The notes below the pieces were generated by a model that was given only the letters and a program-made list of their open reading frames with translations, had not been told where the DNA came from and did not search any database. Source: Paenibacillus spongiae (GTDB taxonomy: Bacteria > Bacillota > Bacilli > Paenibacillales > Paenibacillaceae). From it: a stretch of 64,000 bases of DNA. Shown piece by piece: positions 1 to 8,665 of the stretch. The stretch covers positions 5,164,501 to 5,228,500 of the forward strand of contig NZ_CP091430.1 in the NCBI RefSeq assembly GCF_024734895.1, given 5' to 3'. The stretch's first letter is position 1; each line of letters opens with the position of its first letter. The translations under genes were made by a program, and so were the position numbers.

Positions 1-1
1 A

Positions 2-433
2 ATCCGCCTGCCAACGCCGATCGGCCAGACGATCGGGATCGTGGGCGGGATCATTATCGGACAAGCGGCTGTTCAAGCAGGGATCGTCAGCAACATTATG
101 GTCATCGTGGTAGCCTCGACCGCCATAGCGTCGTTTATTTTCCCCAACTATGATATCGGTGCGTCTATACGGCTTCTGCGGTTTCCGATGATGCTGCTTG
201 CTTCGATGTTCGGCATTGTGGGAATGGTATGCGGGGCGATGGCCTTGGTTGCGCATTTCGTTTCGCTTGAATCGTTAGGCACGCCGTATGGCAGCCCGTT
301 AGCGCCATGGCGCTTTGCCGATATGAAGGATGTATTCATCCGATTTCCGCTGTGGAAGATGAACAAGCGGCCCCAGAGCGCAAGAGCGGTGCAATCCGCA
401 AGGCAAGGCCCGCCGGAAAGGGATCAGCAATGA
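2..433 (+). CDS. GerA-family spore germination protein, C-terminal part
   Basis: The gene enters from the left edge; only the last 143 residues are present. They carry the hydrophobic segments and the TPIGQTIGIVGG / IGQAAVQAG region typical of the C-terminal membrane domain of GerAA-type germinant receptor A subunits, which sit in the spore inner membrane and help convert nutrient binding into germination. The cytosolic tail ends PLAPWRF...RFPLWKM, also usual for the family. Its stop (TGA 431-433) overlaps the ATG of the next gene, so the two are translationally coupled. It is followed by B and C subunits, giving the standard A-B-C operon. The start and N-terminal domain lie outside the window. 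Confidence 0.93.
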   Translation: MRLPTPIGQTIGIVGGIIIGQAAVQAGIVSNIMVIVVASTAIASFIFPNYDIGASIRLLRFPMMLLASMFGIVGMVCGAMALVAHFVSLESLGTPYGSPLAPWRFADMKDVFIRFPLWKMNKRPQSARAVQSARQGPPERDQQ

Positions 434-1530
434 AAAAATATGCATTCAACGAAATAACTTACATGCAGTTTATTCTTATTATCCACGGAACTCAGATCGG
501 AACGGGGGTCTTCTCTCTGCCCAAGAATTTGGCCGAGAAAGCGGGGACGGACGGCTGGATGTCCCTGCTCCTCGGCTGGGGCTTCGCAGTGGCCGCAAGC
601 ATTGCGATCGTGCAAATTTTCAAGAAGTTCCCGAACGATACGTTGGCGGATCTATTGATTCGCCTGTTCGGCAAATTTATCGGAAAGGCTCTCCTCATTC
701 CGGTTATTTTGTATTTTGCCTTTGGCGTCTGGTCCGTCCTTACCTCTGGGGTTCTATACGTCAAGCACTGGTTTTTGCCGCAGACTTCCGACTATGTCGT
801 GATGATCTTATTGATTGTCCCCGGCTATTTAGTCGCCCGCAGCGGTTTGCGTATATTGGGCCGGTACAGCGAGCTTGTCTTTTATATGACGTTATGGATG
901 CCATTCACTCTTCTGATCGTCCTGAAAGACAGTCACTGGATTCATTTGCTGCCGCTGTTCAAAGACGGGTGGAGACCGATCGTTCAAGGAGTGGAAGAAA
1001 CCGCTTTTTCTTTTTTCGGCTTTGAAATCGTCTATTTTTTGTACCCTTTTTTGCAAAAAAAACAGCTCGCCGTTCGCGGAGTCGTCATTGCCAATACGTT
1101 GACCCTCATCTATTATCTCGGAGTCACGCTGATTTGCTTTGCTTTTTACAGCCCTGACGATATCACAAACTATAATCAACCGCTGTTAAGCCTGCTGAAG
1201 GTGATCGAATTGCGGTTTCTCGAACGATTCGACATGATCTATCTGGTTTTTTATCTGTTTGTCGTTTCGACGACATGGCTCTCTATGACGTTCGGAGCGG
1301 TCTTTAGTACCGGTCATTTGTTTGGAAAAGAAGGTCCTGCGCCGTTTGCCGTCATCCTCTTTCTGCTGATTGTCGCGCTTACCGTCGCGCTTCATCCATC
1401 CTGGAATCAGCTTCAGCAGTCGCAGCAGCTCATAAGTAAATTCGGAATAGGCTTTGCCTACATATTGCCTTGGTTTCTGCTCCTGTATTCCCGTATTTAT
1501 GATCGACTTCGAAGGAGGGATCCCCAATGA
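430..1530 (+). CDS. GerAB-type spore germination permease subunit
   Basis: A 366-residue protein with about ten hydrophobic segments, starting MKKYAFNEITYMQFILIIHG and with the early QIGTGVFSLP motif seen in GerB/spore permease family members of the APC superfamily. The B subunit is thought to bind the germinant within the spore inner membrane. I chose the ATG at 430 because it overlaps the preceding stop (ATGA) and gives the family's N terminus; an in-frame extension back to 307 lies wholly inside the upstream gene and is not credible. The end overlaps the C-subunit start in the same ATGA manner. The length is normal for the family. Confidence 0.93.
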   Translation: MKKYAFNEITYMQFILIIHGTQIGTGVFSLPKNLAEKAGTDGWMSLLLGWGFAVAASIAIVQIFKKFPNDTLADLLIRLFGKFIGKALLIPVILYFAFGVWSVLTSGVLYVKHWFLPQTSDYVVMILLIVPGYLVARSGLRILGRYSELVFYMTLWMPFTLLIVLKDSHWIHLLPLFKDGWRPIVQGVEETAFSFFGFEIVYFLYPFLQKKQLAVRGVVIANTLTLIYYLGVTLICFAFYSPDDITNYNQPLLSLLKVIELRFLERFDMIYLVFYLFVVSTTWLSMTFGAVFSTGHLFGKEGPAPFAVILFLLIVALTVALHPSWNQLQQSQQLISKFGIGFAYILPWFLLLYSRIYDRLRRRDPQ

Positions 1531-2639
1531 AACGCATCTCTTTCATTAGTATGCTGCTATCTCTTTCGCTCCTATCGGGCTGCGCGGATCAAATCAATAT
1601 CGAGGACATTTCGCTTACCTTATTGGTTGGCATTGACCTCGATGAAGAGAACCGTCTTGTTTTTTCGTCCTCCAGTCCGGTCTTTAACGTAGAAGCGAAA
1701 GAGAAGGAAGAGAAAACGGTTGTCTTTGCCGACACCCTTCGGGAGTCAAGGGAAAAATTCGATGCCACGGTAACCGCGCTAACGAGCCGCGGCAAGCTTC
1801 AAGTACTGCTTCTAGGCAAGCGTCTTCTTCAGCACAAGGATTGGTTCTCGCTGGTCGATACGATGTACAGAGACGGCAAGAATACGGTCGTATCCCGCAT
1901 CGCTCTTGTTGACGGTCCCGTTTCGGAAATCGTCACGTTCAATCCCAAGGACAAACCCCGTCTCCCCATCTATTTGGCAAAGCTGATCGATACCTCCGAG
2001 GAACGAAATATAGGCGTACTGACAACGCTTCAAGAGCTTCATCGTCAATTTATGGAGAAAGGAGTAACGCCCAACCTGACGGAGCTTAAGAAAGACGGCA
2101 CGATTCAGGTGTCAGGCACGGCACTGTTGGACAATTCCGGTAAATACAAGCTGAAGATCAAGACGGATGAAACCAAATTGATGCGACTCTTGCAAAAGGA
2201 AAAGGGCGGCGTGTTTACGATTACGATCGGTCTTCCCGACCAGCCGGGCAAGGGGATTTTTCATGAAAATATGCTGAGCTTTACGCCTCTGACCATTTCG
2301 GTCAAGACAAAAACGGACTACAAGGAGGACAAGTTTAAATTCGATATGAAGGTTAAGTTGAGAATCGCGATGAACGAACGCCTCTTTCCCTATGACGTTA
2401 AATATAAAGCCCCGCAATTGGAGAAAGAAATTCAGAGCGAGCTGCAACAACAATTTATGCAATTGATCAAGAAATTCCAAACCGCCAAAATCGATCCGAT
2501 TGGATTCGGCCTATATGCCAGAGCCTATGAGTACCCCCACTGGCTTAAAGTTCAGGATCGCTGGGGCGAGGTTTTCTCGGAAGCGGAAGTGAACGTTAAA
2601 ACAGACGTCAAAATTCAATCCATGGGATCGATCAAATAA
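1527..2639 (+). CDS. Ger(x)C-family germination lipoprotein
   Basis: A 370-residue lipoprotein. The N terminus MKRISFISMLLSLSLLSGC is a lipoprotein signal with lipobox LLSGC, so the mature protein starts at Cys19 and is anchored on the outer face of the inner spore membrane. The rest fits GerAC-type C subunits: an N-terminal domain with LLVGIDLDEENR and a C-terminal domain ending in conserved GFGLYARAYEYPHWLKVQDRWGEVF. It is last in the A-B-C operon and coupled to the B gene by an ATGA overlap. No truncation is visible. The germinant specificity cannot be read from sequence. Confidence 0.92.
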   Translation: MKRISFISMLLSLSLLSGCADQINIEDISLTLLVGIDLDEENRLVFSSSSPVFNVEAKEKEEKTVVFADTLRESREKFDATVTALTSRGKLQVLLLGKRLLQHKDWFSLVDTMYRDGKNTVVSRIALVDGPVSEIVTFNPKDKPRLPIYLAKLIDTSEERNIGVLTTLQELHRQFMEKGVTPNLTELKKDGTIQVSGTALLDNSGKYKLKIKTDETKLMRLLQKEKGGVFTITIGLPDQPGKGIFHENMLSFTPLTISVKTKTDYKEDKFKFDMKVKLRIAMNERLFPYDVKYKAPQLEKEIQSELQQQFMQLIKKFQTAKIDPIGFGLYARAYEYPHWLKVQDRWGEVFSEAEVNVKTDVKIQSMGSIK

Positions 2640-2714
2640 GACCGACAAAGGAAGTTGAACCGCTGCTTCTAACACAGCTTGCTGCTCAGGCAGAAACGTT
2701 CTTCCGATTGCAGC

Positions 2715-2763
2715 TGTTCCCGGATTTCTCCAAATCAGAATGATAGGTTGAAATCCGGGAACA
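2715..2763. terminator. Long hairpin between convergent genes
   Basis: A perfect 14-bp stem, TGTTCCCGGATTTC (2715-2728) and its complement (2750-2763), encloses a 21-base loop. It lies between the end of the ger operon and the end of the convergent gene at 2785. There is no T-run on either side, so it is not a textbook intrinsic terminator, but its position suits transcript separation or 3' end protection for both genes. Confidence 0.5.
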
Positions 2764-2784
2764 AAGGAGACCGCTACCGGTTAA

Positions 2785-3192
2785 CTAGAATCCTTCCTTA
2801 GGTTTTTCCCCGATTAACCCCAACAAAAACATTTGGGAGAAGGCATACCCGTTGGATGTTTTGGATACAATCGCTGGAACCGTCAGGTCCAGATCCAGGT
2901 AGGTGGACAGGATCAGATGCGTAAATTCCTTCTGGTTCGTCAGCGCAAATTCCTGAAGCTGCTTCACTAACTCCTTGTTGACCTTCTCTCTTCCTCCAAA
3001 CTCCTGCTGCAGTTCGTATCCAGCCCGATACAGATCGACTGCCGTATTTTCATTCGCCCGTTCATGCTCAGCCACATACTGAATAATCCAATCTCTCACC
3101 AGGGACGAGGCATCTTTATTGTTTTCCTTTGCCGCATGCTGGAAGCTCTCCTTCAGATCCTTGGAAATGCGAATTTGCAAATTTGTATCCAC
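2785..3192 (-). CDS. Ribbon-helix-helix-like protein with unknown C-terminal domain
   Basis: A 135-residue protein if started at the GTG at 3192, which has AGGAGG eight bases upstream; the in-frame extension to 3264 has no such site. The first ~45 residues (VDTNLQIRISKDLKESFQHAAKENN, then SSLVRDWIIQYV) look like a ribbon-helix-helix DNA-binding domain: a short beta strand of alternating polar residues followed by two helices. The C-terminal ~75 residues (from NKELVKQLQEFAL) I do not recognise. It stands alone between the ger operon and the glycosyltransferase block, convergent with the former. No toxin partner is adjacent, so an antitoxin role is unsupported; transcription regulator is the default guess. 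Confidence 0.7.
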   Translation of the reverse strand: MDTNLQIRISKDLKESFQHAAKENNKDASSLVRDWIIQYVAEHERANENTAVDLYRAGYELQQEFGGREKVNKELVKQLQEFALTNQKEFTHLILSTYLDLDLTVPAIVSKTSNGYAFSQMFLLGLIGEKPKEGF

Positions 3193-3331
3193 TCCGATAA
3201 CCTCCTGAACTCGTTGTATAAATGAATAATAACTCCACGTAATTACATTGTCAATACATCGCAATTACAACTGGACGGGATGCCAAATCTATTTACTCGT
3301 TCAATACCCAATCCAGTAGGAGTCATGCGTC

Positions 3332-3340
3332 ATATGTTAT
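3332..3340 (+). promoter_or_regulatory. Possible sporulation-type -10 element
   Basis: CATATGTTA fits the CATAnnnTA pattern of mother-cell sigma K/E -10 elements and lies 115 bases before the first glycosyltransferase, whose best known relatives (cge genes) are late mother-cell genes. I could not find a convincing -35 (AC) at the right distance, so this is a weak call. Confidence 0.2.
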
Positions 3341-3454
3341 TGTGAAGGATTCTAGCCGAGGTGCTTCATGATGCGGGAAAAGCAATAACAGGGGCCATTA
3401 TTGCGTCGGCCTCCAGCTTTGCTTTCGGTTTAAGCCGATTAAGGAGGTTTCTTC

Positions 3455-4147
3455 ATGATTTCGATCCTATGCTGTACGATGCGGCAGCGCCTTATGAATA
3501 ATGTTTTTAACAATTATGACCATCAACAATGGAAGGAGAAAGAATTGATTCTTATCTTAAACAAAGATGATATGAATTTAAGTGAATGGGTAGAAAGAGC
3601 GAAGCGTTCGCAACATGTTTCCGTCTATCAATTGCCGGAAAAGTTAACGCTGGGTGAATGCTTGAATTATGGAATCAAAAAAGCAAAGTACGATTATATC
3701 GCAAAATTTGACGATGACGATTACTATGCACCCGGTTATCTCATCAATTCGATGAAATTTATGAAAAGAAAAGAGGCTGATTTGATAGGAAAAAAGTCGA
3801 TTTACATGTACTTTGAAAATAAGGAACTCCTTGCCGTATATTCTCCCGGCTATGAAAGAGAGCGCGTAAGAAGGGGGCTTAAGGGTGCCACTTTGATTTT
3901 TAAAAAAAAGATTTTTAACAAAATAAAATTCCCTAAAATAAATCGCGGCGAAGATACTTTATTTGTCAAAAAATGCAGAAAGGAGAACTTTAGAATTTAC
4001 TCCACAGACAAGAACGATTATGTATGCATTCGTAAATCCAGCCCTCGGCATCATACCTGGAATGTTACCAATAAGCGCCTTTTGAAGCATTCGGTTACCG
4101 TTTGTAAAACAAAAGATTACAAACCTATTATCCTCAATAATAGATAG
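3455..4147 (+). CDS. CgeD-like family 2 glycosyltransferase
   Basis: A 230-residue GT-A-fold glycosyltransferase without membrane segments. Visible features are the N-terminal strand MISILCCTMR, the block YQLPEKLTLGECLNYGIKKAKYDYIAKFDDDDYYAP with a DxD-type metal and sugar-nucleotide site, and the acceptor-side motif RGEDTLFVKKC. The overall pattern resembles the glycosyltransferase domain of Bacillus CgeD, which acts in maturation of the outermost spore layer. AAGGAGG precedes the ATG. It begins a run of three same-strand glycosyltransferases, the next starting 16 bases on. The block is visibly richer in A/T and Lys/Asn codons than neighbouring genes, hinting at separate acquisition. The donor sugar is unknown. 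Confidence 0.85.
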   Translation: MISILCCTMRQRLMNNVFNNYDHQQWKEKELILILNKDDMNLSEWVERAKRSQHVSVYQLPEKLTLGECLNYGIKKAKYDYIAKFDDDDYYAPGYLINSMKFMKRKEADLIGKKSIYMYFENKELLAVYSPGYERERVRRGLKGATLIFKKKIFNKIKFPKINRGEDTLFVKKCRKENFRIYSTDKNDYVCIRKSSPRHHTWNVTNKRLLKHSVTVCKTKDYKPIILNNR

Positions 4148-4163
4148 TTGGGGGGCGGCATCC

Positions 4164-5282
4164 ATGCGAATCGGAGTAAACCTCTTGAATCTTTCACAGG
4201 ATAAGTTCGGAGGCGTTGAACAATACTTGAAAAATCTAATCGCTCATTTAGCTAAAAGAAGAGATAAATTAAAGATTTTCCTTTTTCTGACTAATGGACA
4301 CAAAGACGTATTTCCTGATGATCATGAAAAAATAAAGAAAGTTATTCTCAAGAAAGGGTTAGACAATCCATCTGCCGTGTATAAAGCCATACGCCAGCAC
4401 CGGGTGGATCTATGGTTCTGCCCTCTGCATAGATCGTATCTCCCCCATGTTCCGGTTCCTACCGTCGTTACCATTCATGATGTTCTCCATACCTCATTCC
4501 CGGAATACGTTCACGGTGGACTTGAAGCCAATAATCGGTACTATAAAAAATTTTCTCCCTGCATTCAGGCTGTACTTACGGTATCCAAGTTTTCAAAAAA
4601 AGGGATTGCCGAACATCTTCACATTCCTGCAAAGAAAATTCATGCGATCTATCCTGACGCATCAGATCTTTTCCATAAACGAAGGCACGATGAGCGCAGC
4701 GCAACTATTAAAGCCAAATACAACTTGCCCGACGATTACGCATTCTATCCCGCAAGCTATAACCCCCACAAGAACCATCTCAATCTTCTCAAAGCGCTCT
4801 TGATTCTTAGGGACAGACACCAAATTAAAATTCCTCTTGTTCTTACGGGTTATATCAACCCCAAAAATAAGACTTACCGGACCCTTGTACGATTTCTGAA
4901 TGATCATGATTTAAAAAAACAGGTGAAGATCCTAGGCTATATTCCACCCAAAGATATGCCTTTTCTTTATTTTAATGCCGGCTTTCTTGTCTTTCCTTCT
5001 CTTTTTGAAGGATTTGGCTTCCCTTTAGTCGAGGCGATGAATACCCAAACCCCCATTATTTGCTCTAAAGCAGGAAGCATTCCTGAAATCGTTGGCGATG
5101 CCGCTTTGTTCTTCGATCCTCAAAAACCTGAAGATATTGCCTTAAAAATGCAGCAAGCGCTTCATCCCGATACTCGAAAGCTGTTAATACGAAAAGGCAG
5201 GGCCCGGACAAAAATGTTCTCATGGGAAAGGAATGCCGTTCAAACCCTTAAGGTTTTTCAAAGGGTGGTGGGAACAAGATGA
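4164..5282 (+). CDS. GT4-family glycosyltransferase
   Basis: A 372-residue GT-B-fold protein. The N-terminal half has the glycine motif GGVEQYLKNLI for acceptor binding; the C-terminal half has YPASYNPHKNHLNLLKAL and the E-x7-E region LFEGFGFPLVEAMNTQTPIICS, the retaining GT4 signature that contacts the nucleotide-sugar donor. The length is normal. No signal peptide or membrane segment is seen, so it acts in the cytosol. It is the second gene of the operon and is coupled to the next by an ATGA overlap at 5279. A role in spore-surface or other extracellular glycan assembly follows from its neighbours; the sugar cannot be named. Confidence 0.88.
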   Translation: MRIGVNLLNLSQDKFGGVEQYLKNLIAHLAKRRDKLKIFLFLTNGHKDVFPDDHEKIKKVILKKGLDNPSAVYKAIRQHRVDLWFCPLHRSYLPHVPVPTVVTIHDVLHTSFPEYVHGGLEANNRYYKKFSPCIQAVLTVSKFSKKGIAEHLHIPAKKIHAIYPDASDLFHKRRHDERSATIKAKYNLPDDYAFYPASYNPHKNHLNLLKALLILRDRHQIKIPLVLTGYINPKNKTYRTLVRFLNDHDLKKQVKILGYIPPKDMPFLYFNAGFLVFPSLFEGFGFPLVEAMNTQTPIICSKAGSIPEIVGDAALFFDPQKPEDIALKMQQALHPDTRKLLIRKGRARTKMFSWERNAVQTLKVFQRVVGTR

Positions 5283-6448
5283 AAAAAATACTGGTCCTCA
5301 ACCTTTTCCCCACCGTTTTTCCTCCGACAAGCGGGGGGACTTTAAGATATTATCATGTTTATCATGAGCTTTCGCGGTACTATGACACTACATTATTGTC
5401 CCAGACGCAGAGACAAAGGGGAGAAATGATTACGTATTCGCCTAATTTTAGGGAATACCGAGTGAATCGGGACCCTTTGCACAAGGAAATCAAACAAAAG
5501 CTGTTTAACGGCAAATCGATTTATGAACATGAATTGATCGTAAATATGATGCTTTCGCAACACCCGACATCTTATAAAAAACAATTTGATCTTCTATATA
5601 TGACGAGCGATCTGATTATTCACGAATCCCCTTATTTGCTTGGATATGACCGTTATTTAGGTTTGGATAATAAGCCGAGAATTTATAATAGCCACAACCA
5701 CGAATATGTATTGGCAAACCAAATTTGGAAAGACGGTACATCAAGAATATATCTTCAAACCGTTTATTACCTGGAGAAGAAATTAATCGAATGCGCCGAT
5801 TTGGTGTTTGCGACATCCGAGATCGAAAGGGCCAGCTTCAGTGTCATGTATGATGCAGCTCCCAATAAAGTAAAACTGGCACCTAACGGTATCCATCCAA
5901 AAGACATCATAATAAACAAAAAAACATCCCATGCAAATCCTAGAGCCTTGTTTATTGGAGCGAACTATCCCCCCAATATCGAAGCTGTTGAATGTATCAT
6001 TCATCATCTGGCGGACAAGTGTCCAACGATTCAATTTATGATTGCCGGGAGCTGCTGCAAACCCTTTAAAAACATAAAAAAATCCAATGTCCATTTGTTA
6101 GGAAAAGTAACTCACAAACAAAAGATAAAACTATTTACAGATGCCGACCTGGCTATTAATCCTATGTTTAAGGGTGCGGGCGTTAATTTAAAAACACTTG
6201 AATTTTTGTCATCGGGAATCCCCCTCTTCTCTACTTCATTCGGAATCAGAGGCTTGAATTTAATCGACAAGAAGCATTATGTGAATGCGGAAAAAAAAGA
6301 TTTTGCGAAAAAGCTGAACAAATATAGCCAAGACCGAAAACGGTTGAAGGCGATCTCTTCAGCCGGACAAAAGTATATCAACGCACATTATACCTGGCCC
6401 AAAATTGCCAAGAGCATGAAGACAGAAATTGAACATATTCTAAAATAA
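5279..6448 (+). CDS. GT4-like glycosyltransferase
   Basis: A 389-residue GT-B protein: MKKILVLNLFPTVFPPTSGGTLRYYHVYHELSRYY at the N terminus, a linker with FATSEIERASF, then ALFIGANYPPNIEAVECIIHHLA and a donor-binding segment GAGVNLKTLEFLSSGIPLFSTSFGIRGL. This last part replaces the canonical E-x7-E with a K-x2-E-x-L pattern usual in the GT4 subset with Wzz/capsule-type neighbours. It is coupled to the gene before (ATGA) and its stop codon directly abuts the stop of the opposing gene, with no base between. It is cytosolic. Probably third enzyme in assembly of the same glycan. Confidence 0.85.
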   Translation: MKKILVLNLFPTVFPPTSGGTLRYYHVYHELSRYYDTTLLSQTQRQRGEMITYSPNFREYRVNRDPLHKEIKQKLFNGKSIYEHELIVNMMLSQHPTSYKKQFDLLYMTSDLIIHESPYLLGYDRYLGLDNKPRIYNSHNHEYVLANQIWKDGTSRIYLQTVYYLEKKLIECADLVFATSEIERASFSVMYDAAPNKVKLAPNGIHPKDIIINKKTSHANPRALFIGANYPPNIEAVECIIHHLADKCPTIQFMIAGSCCKPFKNIKKSNVHLLGKVTHKQKIKLFTDADLAINPMFKGAGVNLKTLEFLSSGIPLFSTSFGIRGLNLIDKKHYVNAEKKDFAKKLNKYSQDRKRLKAISSAGQKYINAHYTWPKIAKSMKTEIEHILK

Positions 6449-7603
6449 CTAATGGACCACTTTTTCTATGGCCTGTTTCAAGGCAGCGCCTGCTTTTTCC
6501 CAAGATAATTCAAGCATGTCCTTCCGGCCTTGCCGCCCTTTCCGTTTGCAAATAGCGGGGTTGTTATAGGCATATCTCATTTGTTTTTTTAAATCCTTCA
6601 TATCCGCTTCAGCCCATAGCTGCCCCTTTTCATCAAATGATTCACGATAAAGGGGTGCCAGGGCGTTCTTGTTATTCATACTGATTCCTGGATGACGCAG
6701 TTTATATTTGACCAAGAAAGCATTTCTTTTATTCAAGAAATCCATCTGTCCTCCCCAACCGGTAGCGATGACGGGAATACCGCTTGATAATGCTTCGATA
6801 TAGGGCAGCCCTACTCCCTCCCCTCTGGAAGGAAGTACAAACGCATTGCCCAGTGTATAAAGTCCTTTTAGTTTGGTTTCATCTATGATTTCATGAATGA
6901 GATATAAGGGTGCCGCTTTGCTTCCAATCCCTAGTTTCTTCTTCAATTCGTTTATTTTTTTTCTTTGTCTTCCGCTTCTGTCCCCATACGTTTTCATCAC
7001 CAAGATGACATTGTCTTCACAAGAAAATTCTTCCCAATAAGCCTTTAATAAGGCTTCCGGATTTTTTCGGTGCTGAAAGTCAAATATGGACAGAAAAACA
7101 AACTTCCCTTTCGCCTCCTTTAATCGGAATTTCTTGTTGTCCGGCTTATACTTATTCGGTTCGGACCCATGCGGCACCAGAAACATGGGAATTCGAATGC
7201 CGCTGTTTTTCATGGCTTCTATATTCTGCGTGCAGGGCACACACACCGCATCAAAATCATTCATGATCGGGACCCATTGATTAGGAAGCTTCGTGGTTTC
7301 CCAGACCGTGTTGATGATCATAAAATCATGCTTTTTTCTATCTTTTTTAGGACGGATGGACCCCGCGGGAGAATGAATAATCAATACGCTGCGCTTATTG
7401 GCTGCATAAGGCTTATCAATGAGTTGGCGCAGCCTTCTTTTCATGTTCTTGTTCATCCCCTTGAAAGGATATCCCCAGGAGTAGCCTTCGATTTTGACGT
7501 CGAAGCCAAGGCGATCCAGCGCTAAAATATACTCTCTGCTAGCCGTCCCATATCCCGTAGCATCTAATACCGGACCCCTCCAGATGATTTGATAATCCTT
7601 CAA
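6449..7603 (-). CDS. GT4-family glycosyltransferase, opposite strand
   Basis: A 384-residue GT-B glycosyltransferase read leftward. Motifs: IIWRGPVLDATGYGTASREYI at the N terminus (glycine-rich acceptor loop), INTVWETTKLPNQWV, VFLSIFDFQHRKNPEALLKAY, and LPSRGEGVGLPYIEALSSGIPVIATGWGGQMDF as the donor site with the E-x7-E arrangement. The start is the TTG at 7603 with GGGGGG six bases upstream. It ends zero bases from the stop of the convergent glycosyltransferase, so both transcripts must run through each other or end inside coding sequence. It shares the A/T-rich character of the cluster and is probably part of the same pathway although separately transcribed. Confidence 0.87.
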   Translation of the reverse strand: MKDYQIIWRGPVLDATGYGTASREYILALDRLGFDVKIEGYSWGYPFKGMNKNMKRRLRQLIDKPYAANKRSVLIIHSPAGSIRPKKDRKKHDFMIINTVWETTKLPNQWVPIMNDFDAVCVPCTQNIEAMKNSGIRIPMFLVPHGSEPNKYKPDNKKFRLKEAKGKFVFLSIFDFQHRKNPEALLKAYWEEFSCEDNVILVMKTYGDRSGRQRKKINELKKKLGIGSKAAPLYLIHEIIDETKLKGLYTLGNAFVLPSRGEGVGLPYIEALSSGIPVIATGWGGQMDFLNKRNAFLVKYKLRHPGISMNNKNALAPLYRESFDEKGQLWAEADMKDLKKQMRYAYNNPAICKRKGRQGRKDMLELSWEKAGAALKQAIEKVVH

Positions 7604-7724
7604 ATCTGGCCCCCCTTGAAAATGGAATGATCCATCTTATTCTTGAGCTTCACCGTCTGTTCCCCATTCCTGCATCTAAGAGCTCGTTCTTGCTATTCAT
7701 GCAGGCACTTGAAAGAGAGAAGCA

Positions 7725-7753
7725 AAGTACCGAGCTTCGATAGCTCGGTACTT
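7725..7753 (-). terminator. Hairpin after the secreted-protein gene
   Basis: AAGTACCGAGC (7725-7735) pairs perfectly with GCTCGGTACTT (7743-7753) around a seven-base loop, 29 bases past the stop of the gene at 7783. On the minus strand it runs into ACTTTGCTTCT, a weak T-rich tract, so terminator is a fair call. Confidence 0.6.
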
Positions 7754-7782
7754 GATGAAAATTGGGATGGCCGTTTGTTTGA

Positions 7783-8403
7783 TTAGCCACAGCCATAAGG
7801 GGGTTTAGGCAAGCCTAGGCGGTCTAAGTTGCCGCATACCGTACTTTGCCAGTAGGCCAGCTGATCATCCAGATCTTTCGCAGAATGCTGTTGAATGATT
7901 TCGATATAGGCTGTAGCTGCTGCGACTTGCGGATCGAAGGACCAGGACCAGTAATCCGTCCGATCATAACGGCCGATCCATTGTCCGTCCACGCCGAATT
8001 TTTGTTGATCGGTTACGCCGATGACGGCTCCGTCCGCCGTCCGCAGCAGAAGGAAGACGCCTCCGGTAAATCCGGTTAATTTGACGTTGTTTTTCGTTCG
8101 GGTCACGACATCAAGCTGGCCGGCAAGTGCCCCCGAGCGCTGCAGCGTGGCCCGTGTATACATGTAACGTCCGCCATTGGAGCTTTGCCAGGCAGACTCT
8201 GCGGTTAAAGAAGGAATGGTTTGGACAGTAGATGAAGATGAAGTACTCCCGCCAATGCTTCCTCCTGTTCCTCCACCATAACCGCCGCCATCGACCGGAT
8301 CTTCCGACATCCGCGCAGAGACCGACATAGCAGGAACAGCAGCGAGCAGGGTAAAAGCGGCAAGCATAAACGTTAACAATAGACCTTTCCATGTTTTCAT
8401 CAT
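7783..8403 (-). CDS. Secreted protein of unknown function, Gly/Ser-rich linker
   Basis: A 206-residue exported protein. The N terminus has a basic start (MMKTWKG), a hydrophobic core and an Ala-rich region ending near VSARMSEDP, a plausible signal-peptidase I site. A Gly/Ser linker (DGGGYGGGTGGSIGG) follows, then a ~130-residue domain with many Trp and Tyr (SAWQSSNGGRYMYTRATL, YDRTDYWSWSFDP) ending PKPPYGCG; two cysteines near the end may form a disulfide. I do not recognise the domain. Two ATGs in tandem (8403 and 8400) follow GGAGGG; a TTG at 8415 overlaps that site and is unlikely. It stands alone between hairpins. Confidence 0.75.
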   Translation of the reverse strand: MMKTWKGLLLTFMLAAFTLLAAVPAMSVSARMSEDPVDGGGYGGGTGGSIGGSTSSSSTVQTIPSLTAESAWQSSNGGRYMYTRATLQRSGALAGQLDVVTRTKNNVKLTGFTGGVFLLLRTADGAVIGVTDQQKFGVDGQWIGRYDRTDYWSWSFDPQVAAATAYIEIIQQHSAKDLDDQLAYWQSTVCGNLDRLGLPKPPYGCG

Positions 8404-8591
8404 AAAACCCTCCAAATAATGATTTCTTGTGGTTGCAACACTCCATCATTATGGAATAATATTTACCATCCAAAAAGTACCAATATTTCATAGTACCGCG
8501 GCATTGCTCCCCTCAGCCCCTCTTTACTATTGAAGTACGGGCAGAATTTAATAGAATTTCATCATGTCTATATATTTCCGCTTGCCCCTTA

Positions 8592-8627
8592 CAAAAAACA
8601 AGCCGCCTGGCATCCTGCCTGGCGGCT
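8592..8627 (-). terminator. Intrinsic terminator of the DUF6526 gene
   Basis: Read on the minus strand, AGCCGCC and GGCGGCT (8621-8627 and 8601-8607) form the outer stem, with further AGGCA/TGCC pairing inside, followed by TGTTTTTTG. It lies 39 bases beyond the stop at 8666. Confidence 0.8.
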
Positions 8628-8665
8628 CGCTTCATTTCTGCTATGCGGCTTCTAATCCTCTACAC

